This document shows, piece by piece, positions 58,017-64,000 of a stretch of 64,000 bases of DNA; the first letter of the stretch is position 1; every line of letters starts with the position of its first letter. The translations under genes were made by a program, and so were the position numbers. The notes under the pieces are model-generated. The model was not told where the DNA came from and ran no database searches. It saw only the letters and a list, made by a program, of their open reading frames with translations. This DNA is from Endothia cerciana (Eukaryota > Ascomycota > Sordariomycetes > Diaporthales > Cryphonectriaceae): the NCBI GenBank assembly GCA_026119935.1, contig JALRMH010000001.1, positions 2,170,001 through 2,234,000 of the forward strand, read 5' to 3'.

Positions 58017-60397
58017 TCAAGAGTTGTTCTTTCCAGCTTCCCGGACCATCTTCATCCATCGGTCCTCGTCGCCAGGTTTACCCACGAGCCGCTGCTTCTT
58101 GCTGCGGATCACCTTCTGGACCTCGCCGACGCTCTTGGTACCTAGCAGGGCCATCTCGTGGTCAAGCAGCACCGCCACGCCGGCCCTGATAAGCACTGCA
58201 TCGCCCTCAAAGATGTAGACGTCCCAAAGTCGTGATGCCTCGTCGAGAGCCAGCTGGCTCGTAAACAGGGAAGAGTAAATTTCTCCCATGTACAGATCCA
58301 TATCGTGCTCAGGGAGGTTGGTCAGGTGGTCGTGGAGGTCGCGGGACTTGGCTGCTAGGGTTTGCAGCAGGAGATTGTACGCCGACGACTTGGCCCCGGC
58401 GTCATCGGAGTGGAAGCTCAACGGCAAGGCACGGTTCAGGATATTAGCAAGCGCGACGAATGCAGCTGCGGGCGTGGGGGTATTCAGGAGGAGAAGTGCG
58501 GCGATGGTCTGGCAAAGGAAGTCAGTCTTACGTCCACAGATGCAAGCCTCCAGTTTGTTGAGACACGGTACGGGGAAAAACTCACGTTAGAACCAGTGAC
58601 GTAGCCGATGTCACTGCGGTACATCGCATACGCCGACAACACGTCCAGGAGGGACTGGTGGAGCGGCCCCCCGGCCTGGAAGATACGCAGATCCTGCCAG
58701 GTGTGCTCCTCCACATCTTTGCGGATGGCACGCATCCACCCGGTGTACTTGTGGTCCTCAGAGCTGCCGCGGCCCGCCTTCTCGCGGGCTTCAGCGGAGT
58801 GCGCCCGTCCGAGGGCTGCCTGGAACGACTTGTCCGTCAGGCCCAGGTCGTTACCAACCGCCCTGGTCCAGACAGCGCCGCGGCTTCTCGGGGCAACGCC
58901 CATCCACCAAAGCTCGCGGGTGCGCCGCTCGCGGATCGCATCATTCCACCTGGGGACAATATCCTTCTCCCAAATCTGCATGAGGCTGTCGGCCGCCTGA
59001 TCCCTGTTGCTGGACATGGCCCTCTTCTTCTCCTCCCTGCGGCGCTCGTTCTCCTGGCTTCGGGCCATCATCTTCTGGTACTCCTTCAGGTGACGGCGCT
59101 CCTCGGCCGGGTCCTTGGGTGGGAGCCACGACGGGCGCGTGCGCGACAGGACTGCCTCCTTCTCCTTGGAAATGGGCAGGGGGTCTATCATGACGTTGCT
59201 CCGACGCAGGGGTGGCAGCTCGGCCAGGGCAGACTTATGCTTGGACTTTGACCCGCTGTCGCTGTGCCGACGGGCCTTGGGGATCGATCCGGTGCTCGAC
59301 CGCTGCGACTTGGTCGCGAGCTCCTCGGCGTGCTCCTCGAGCTTCTCAGTCAGCTCCTGGGCGTCCTTGTTCAGCTCGGCGAGCGTCGCGTTCCAGCTAT
59401 CCGCCCGCGACTTGATGGGGCTCGTGGCAGTGCTTGCATCGGGCGATCTGTGGGAGGCAAAGGTGGCTTCGGACTTCGCGTTCGGTGACCGCAGCTCTCC
59501 TATTGAGCCATGGGCAGCAGCGACAGCGGGCGTACCATTTCCAACACTCCGCACCCGTGAACCCTTGGCGGGGCGTTCCGGAGAGGCTTGCTTGGACGGG
59601 GGCTGGCTCTTTACGCGTTCAGATGCAGGCCGGGGCGACAGCGGAACGTTGTCCAGGACGAAGCCTTCGGGGATATCATCGCCCTCATCCTCGTCACATT
59701 CCTTCTCCAGCTCCGCCTCGCTCTTCCGCTCTCGGTTCGACTGCCAGCTGCTCCGACGCAGCTGCAACGACAGGGCGGGACCCTTTGTGTTCAAGGAGAG
59801 GCTCGGGGCCAGGTTTGGGCTGGGGGTTCGTTGACGCCGACTGAAGGAGGAAACCGAGGGCCGGCTGTTTGGTATACGGTTGCTGTGGTGTCGAAGAGGA
59901 AGCGGGTTCAGGGATTCGGAGACAAGCTGGTTGGTGCTGGCATTGCGCACGTGGGGGTCGCGACCGTCAGCATGTTGAAGGTTAGGCGACTTAGATCGCC
60001 GGCGCATGGGGTTGTAGATTTCCCTCTGTGTGACCTGCAGGGTCCGTGACTTGGACAGCGGCCTCGGCTGCGGCTGCTGCTGTTGCGACTGCTGCTGGCT
60101 GCCCTTGAGGTTGGTCAACGATTTCGCGGCGCGCAGGTCAGAGGCGTACGAGCGAGCGAAGGGGCTCGAGTCGCGCTTGGGCTGGTGCAGGTCGTGGTCG
60201 TGGCCCGGGGCATCATCTTGGAGGCCGATGTCCTCGAAGTTGCTCACGTCGGTGATGACGCTGTCCCGGTCGGAGCCGAACGACCTGGAGGACGGGAAGG
60301 AGGTGGACTGTGAGGATTTGGAGGTGGACAGTCCCGGTGGCGAGCCCGCGTCGGGGAGGACAATAGTTTGTTCAACGGGGCGCTCGTACAACATCAT
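58017..60397 (-). CDS. TBC-domain (Rab GAP-like) protein with atypical catalytic fingers
   Basis: Two exons, 60397-58586 and 58508-58017, with a 77-nt intron (GTGAGT donor, TTGCCAG acceptor), give 767 aa. Residues ~1-400 are disordered, Ser/Pro/Arg-rich with Gln repeats, then a charged coiled coil (~385-480, LKEYQKMMARSQENERRREEK). The TBC domain spans about 500-767: ELWWMGVAPRSRGAVWTRAVGN, GWMRAIRKDVEEHTW, FQAGGPLHQSLLDVLSAYAMYRSDIGYVTGSN, then AYNLLLQTLA and ASRLWDVYIFEGDAVLIRAGVAVL. TBC proteins accelerate GTP hydrolysis by Rabs using an Arg finger (IxxDxxR) and a Gln finger (YxQ). Here the Arg position is Glu564 and the Gln position is Thr601, so catalysis may be lost or altered. The frame continues upstream to 61231, but that part resembles leader; the start at MMLYERPVEQ is preferred. 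Confidence 0.88.
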
Positions 60398-61597
60398 CTT
60401 GACATGATCCTGCGCCAGAACCGGGGGGGGGGGGGATGTGATCGATTGGTGCCCGTAGGGTGGCCTCGAACTACGTTGGTGCGTGGTGTTGGCCTCGAGA
60501 TCCGTCTTGGAGCGCCCGGAACAGATTGACCGTTCCCGTCGAGGGCGTACAGGTTGCAACCGCCTCTGCGGTGGTAGTGACGTCGCAGATGAGGATAAGC
60601 TTGACCTGCAGCGGCGGAGATCACCGTGAAAGTTGGAAGATGCGGACCCTCGGCCGCCCTGGACTTGGAACAGCGCAGCGCAGCCGGCAGGGGTGTGGGT
60701 CGGGAGTTGGGACGGGTGACGTTTAGGCCTGAGGGCGCATAAATATGATCTTTGGACGTTGACGTGATGAAGTGTCGACGGTATCCAGGCCCCCTGGCGG
60801 ATGAGGCGTGGTGTGACTGGCAACTGCTCTAGTCCTATACGTTCAGGAACTCGGTCGGTGTTTTGACCCGCGTGGCTGGCAGGGCAGAGCCAGAGCAGAG
60901 CCAGAGCAGGATCGACGGCTCTTGAAGACGAGACGAGACGAAGAGGCGCAGAGATCTGTGATGCCGCAGAATCCGCATACGTCCCAGGAGGGGTGGCGTG
61001 AGAGGGATCGGTCGCGGTGAGAGGGGCCACAAGGCAACCGCGGGGGGAGCAGTAGTGAGCGCTGCAGGGTCTGCAAGGGTCCGAAAGGTCTGGTCTGTGT
61101 CTCACGATCTCAGACGGGTCAAGGCCACGGCCAGGGTCGGTCCTGGTGGTTAGGCCGCGTGCAGGAATGAGGCGGGCTGATGGCTTGGCCCAAAAATAGG
61201 ATATGCCGGGTCGGGCTGATAGGTCAAACAAACACTGAGAGGAGAGGAGAATGAGCGTGGCTTGCGGTCGGTCTTGTTCGGACAGGCCAGGTAGTAAGAA
61301 TTAAAGAATAGAAAAGTGCTCCAAAGAGGGTCGAGCAGCGGTTTTAAAACAGACGAGAGAGTACGTAGAGTATGACTTCTTCCGGTGTGATCGGCAGAGA
61401 GCGATCTGAATGCGTTGTTAAAATTCGAGTCTAAAAGGTCGTGTGAAAACGAGTGACGGGATAAGAGACTTGGAAGAGGCTGGGAGACGGTGGAATGGTC
61501 TGGGTGCCCTGAGACGAGAAGGAGGAGTGAGGTGAGGTGAGGAGAGGGGGGGGGCGGGAGGGATGAGCGGAAGAGGTCAAAGATCTTCTCTGAGAGG

Positions 61598-61601
<4 letters not shown>

Positions 61602-61650
<49 letters not shown>
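61602..61650. repeat. GA dinucleotide microsatellite
   Basis: About 24 uninterrupted GA units, about 1.2 kb upstream of the TBC gene start, appearing as CT on its coding strand. Confidence 0.9.
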
Positions 61651-61651
<1 letters not shown>

Positions 61652-62436
61652 TGGGATGAACGTTCAAATCCTGTCCCGTCCTCACCCTCCATATCAAGTG
61701 GGAGGTCGGGTCCAGGCTAGTAGCAGGTACATACTATGATAGTAGGCTGCCAGGCCAGGCTGGGATCCCCACAGGACCGTGCCTCAGGCCCAGATTGGTG
61801 GGCTCCTGTGCGGGCACGCAGTACTGCAGAAGCGAAAGCGGCTGATGGTTGTTCTGGCGCCGCGGGACTCTTGGGTGGTGGTGAGAGCTAAACTCACCAA
61901 CTACAGGGGCCGGGAAGGGCCCTTGGAGAGGTCGCTGGCCGCTAGGGCTTGCACCGGGAACCCACTAAATTTCCTAATTTCCAACGGCGCTCGAGGGGGG
62001 GACAGGGATGCTGCCCTAACAGCCCCCGGTATGGACGTGCTGTCGCCTCTGCTAGTGCCCCGTTCCCTCATCTCGATTGACGATTTTGTTCAATGCCGGT
62101 TTGATTATGGTCAGCGGGCTTGGAATGGTACCATAGTACTAATGTACTATGTAGCAGTGCTTCCCGGTTCCCAACCCACACACCATCCCCTCTCAGGAAA
62201 ATGTGCCGCCGCGGTGGGCAGCCATTCTCGTTCTTATCTTGCATCCCAGAGTTATGCTTTTCCGTGTGCCCTGAAAGCTAGACAGAGCCGGGGTCCCGGC
62301 CGGTATGTAGGTATCTGCAGCCAGTGACTTGGCACGAGAACGCACACGGCTGAGCTGACCAACGGCGAGGGAACCCGCAGCATCCTTCGACAACACCGCC
62401 ATTTCGCGTCTCAGAATGGCTCGCCCGGGAGGCCGG

Positions 62437-62500
62437 GAGAGGTCAGGAGGCCAGGAGGCCAGGAGGCCAGGAGGCCAGGAGGCCCGGAGGCCCGGAGGGG
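62437..62500. repeat. AGGCCAGG octamer minisatellite
   Basis: Six to seven units of AGGCCAGG or AGGCCCGG in tandem, followed within 10 nt by a CT microsatellite. Confidence 0.8.
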
Positions 62501-63773
62501 TCAACGAGTTCTCTCTCTCTCTCTCTCTCTCGCGGGTCCTAGATAGTAAGTGGGCTCGAAGAGGGTCCGGCTTCTATTTCGATCGTGAGCCCTGCCAGGC
62601 GCCATCTCCCAGTGTCTCCATATCCCCCCCTCCGTATTCTTGTGTTGACATGGTTCTGCAGCGGGGTCAACGGGTGGGCGTCTCGGGAGAATCGACACGA
62701 GGGGCTCACTGCTCTGGGCAGGGCAGTATACACACACTCCCGCTCGAGCATGCGAAGCTTCTTGTTTTCCACGGGAAGCCGTCTACTATGTATGTGGCTT
62801 GCTCTAGTGGCATACCAGCGGCACGCTGTGGCGCATCCTCAAAACCAAACTACCCTCCGACGTACATCCTCACCCCACGCCGTCAAGTCCTCTCTACTTA
62901 GACACGAACTTCAACTGCCCACAGACACCACACTAGAAGCATAAGAGAAGAGAGAAAAAATCCTGATGGGATCCCGGCGAGTGCCAAAGTCTAGACAACA
63001 AGATCCTTCCCGGGCTCATTAGAGATCACATTAGCGTGACATCGGGCAACCCCCCCCCCCCCCTTCCCACGGCGGTACCAGCCTGCAGCCCTGATCTTGT
63101 GCCCCCCCCCCCTCGGCCCAATCACGAGTCGTCCCCTCAAACGCCGCCGAAATTACACAATTCGGAAAGGGGCCATCGGCTAACCACCACTCTCAGCCTT
63201 GCGCCGTTGTGGGAACGCCAGCGGCCAGGCTCCACTCCCCGAGGCTCCGTCATCTCGCCCCGGGCTCGCCTTGTGGGCTGCTGTACCTTGCCATTCCTCG
63301 CCTCCAGACGGTTCGTCTCTGTATGTACATAGTACAGCCTGCGGTCCAGCCCTTCCTCTGGGTGTGCTTGTTATACAGCCAGTACGACGCATGGCAGCCA
63401 GGCTGCTTTAACAGGCCCGCTTGCCCACGGACTGTCGGTGCGAAACTGCAACCCTCCGTGCAGCGTTGCCGATGGGGACGTTGTCGTCGCCTACGAGGAT
63501 CCTGGGGACCGAGCCCAGTCTGCATTATGCAAGACGGCGACTTGCTCCATTAGACACGCAAGATATGGCAGGGCAGAACCCTGTCTCGACCGGGAGCTGT
63601 AGATCAAACTACATTTCTATGACCTGCCCAACACCTGAAGCTTTTGTGAACGGATCCCGTGAACATTGCAATGTAGCCTTTCCCCTCCCCAACCCAGGAC
63701 AGCGCTGTCCGTGATCTCTGGTTCGGCCCACGACTCGGCGAGCCGCCTGATGCGCGCGGGCTCAAGTTGAGGT

Positions 63774-64000
63774 CTAGGTGCTGACGATCTCCTCGCTCTC
63801 CTCGATTACCTCCTCCACGATCTCCTCGATCACCTGTTCCTCCTCGCCCGGCGCCAGCTCCACCATCTTGGCCCTGCGCAGCTCCTCCGCCGGGTCCGCA
63901 GGCAGATCCATGGCCTCGCGCTCCTCCGCCGCCTCCGCCTCCACGGACTCGCGGAATTCGAGCCACTCCTGCAGCACCTGCCGTCTCCGCTCGATAACCT
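63774..64000 (-). CDS. C-terminal end of a gene truncated by the window edge
   Basis: A minus-strand frame is open from the window edge to a TAG at 63776-63774, about 75 codons. It reads VIERRRQVLQEWLEFRESVEAEA and then a very acidic tail (PGEEEQVIEEIVEEVIEE). Codons are strongly GC-ending, so it is probably the last exon of a real gene whose body lies beyond 64,000. The sequence predicts a charged helix or coiled coil. Too little is present to name a family. Confidence 0.6.
   Translation of the reverse strand, partial: VIERRRQVLQEWLEFRESVEAEAAEEREAMDLPADPAEELRRAKMVELAPGEEEQVIEEIVEEVIEESEEIVST

Larger units (their letters stand above)
60398..63773. other. Spacer with GA and GGCCAGGA repeats
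   Basis: About 3.4 kb. The left part is the promoter and leader of the TBC gene, with a 24-unit GA tract at 61602-61650 (CT on the coding strand). Further right are AGGCCAGG repeats (62437-62500), a CT tract (62508-62532) and C-runs near 63050-63064 and 63102-63112. No gene supported. Confidence 0.5.

Noticed and set aside
63036..63332. Pro/Ser-rich plus-strand frame near the right end
   Set aside because: Created by C-runs; no codon bias, no start context or homology clue.

Overview
This 64 kb window is nuclear DNA of a filamentous ascomycete, most likely a Sordariomycete. The evidence is short introns (55-150 nt) with GT...CTRAY...AG signals, strongly GC-ending codons in genes, long gene-poor spacers full of homopolymers and microsatellites, and fungus-specific families: swollenin, AA9 LPMO, CFEM/Pth11-like receptor, GH13_5 intracellular amylase. 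I found no bacterial, plasmid or organellar signature, no rRNA or tRNA, and no CRISPR array. Exon boundaries were worked out by hand from splice signals, frame continuity and family conservation; there is no transcript evidence.

Layout. 0-14 kb: a chromodomain protein (+), a conserved fungal protein with an RRM-like fold (-), a mucin-like single-pass membrane protein (+) and an unrecognised two-exon gene (+), separated by long empty spacers. 14-24.9 kb: one intact gene, an S33 proline iminopeptidase (-), in a long spacer that also holds three coding-biased but broken or unresolved fragments. 24.9-34.6 kb: a plant-cell-wall block, with swollenin swo1 (+, seven exons) and an AA9 lytic polysaccharide monooxygenase (+) flanking a STAND-like/WD-propeller protein (-), followed by a degraded CFEM-receptor gene. 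35-47.7 kb: an alpha-glucan block, with a cytosolic alpha-amylase (-, six exons including 24- and 21-nt micro-exons) and the glycogen debranching enzyme (-, three exons); between them lies a small conserved membrane protein whose first coding exon is only 4 nt. 51-60.4 kb: a delta-12 oleate desaturase (-) and an atypical TBC-domain protein (-). The right edge cuts a gene that enters from beyond 64,000 on the minus strand.

Working together: swollenin and the AA9 enzyme both loosen or oxidise crystalline cellulose outside the cell and may be co-induced. The amylase and debranching enzyme both act on intracellular alpha-glucan, though their adjacency may be chance. The other genes (desaturase, TBC protein, chromodomain protein) look like independent housekeeping or regulatory loci. 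No clear previously undescribed multi-gene system is visible. The most unusual items are the NTPase-less STAND-like/WD protein, the CFEM-receptor pseudogene, the micro-exon that carries a catalytic residue, and the finger-less TBC domain.
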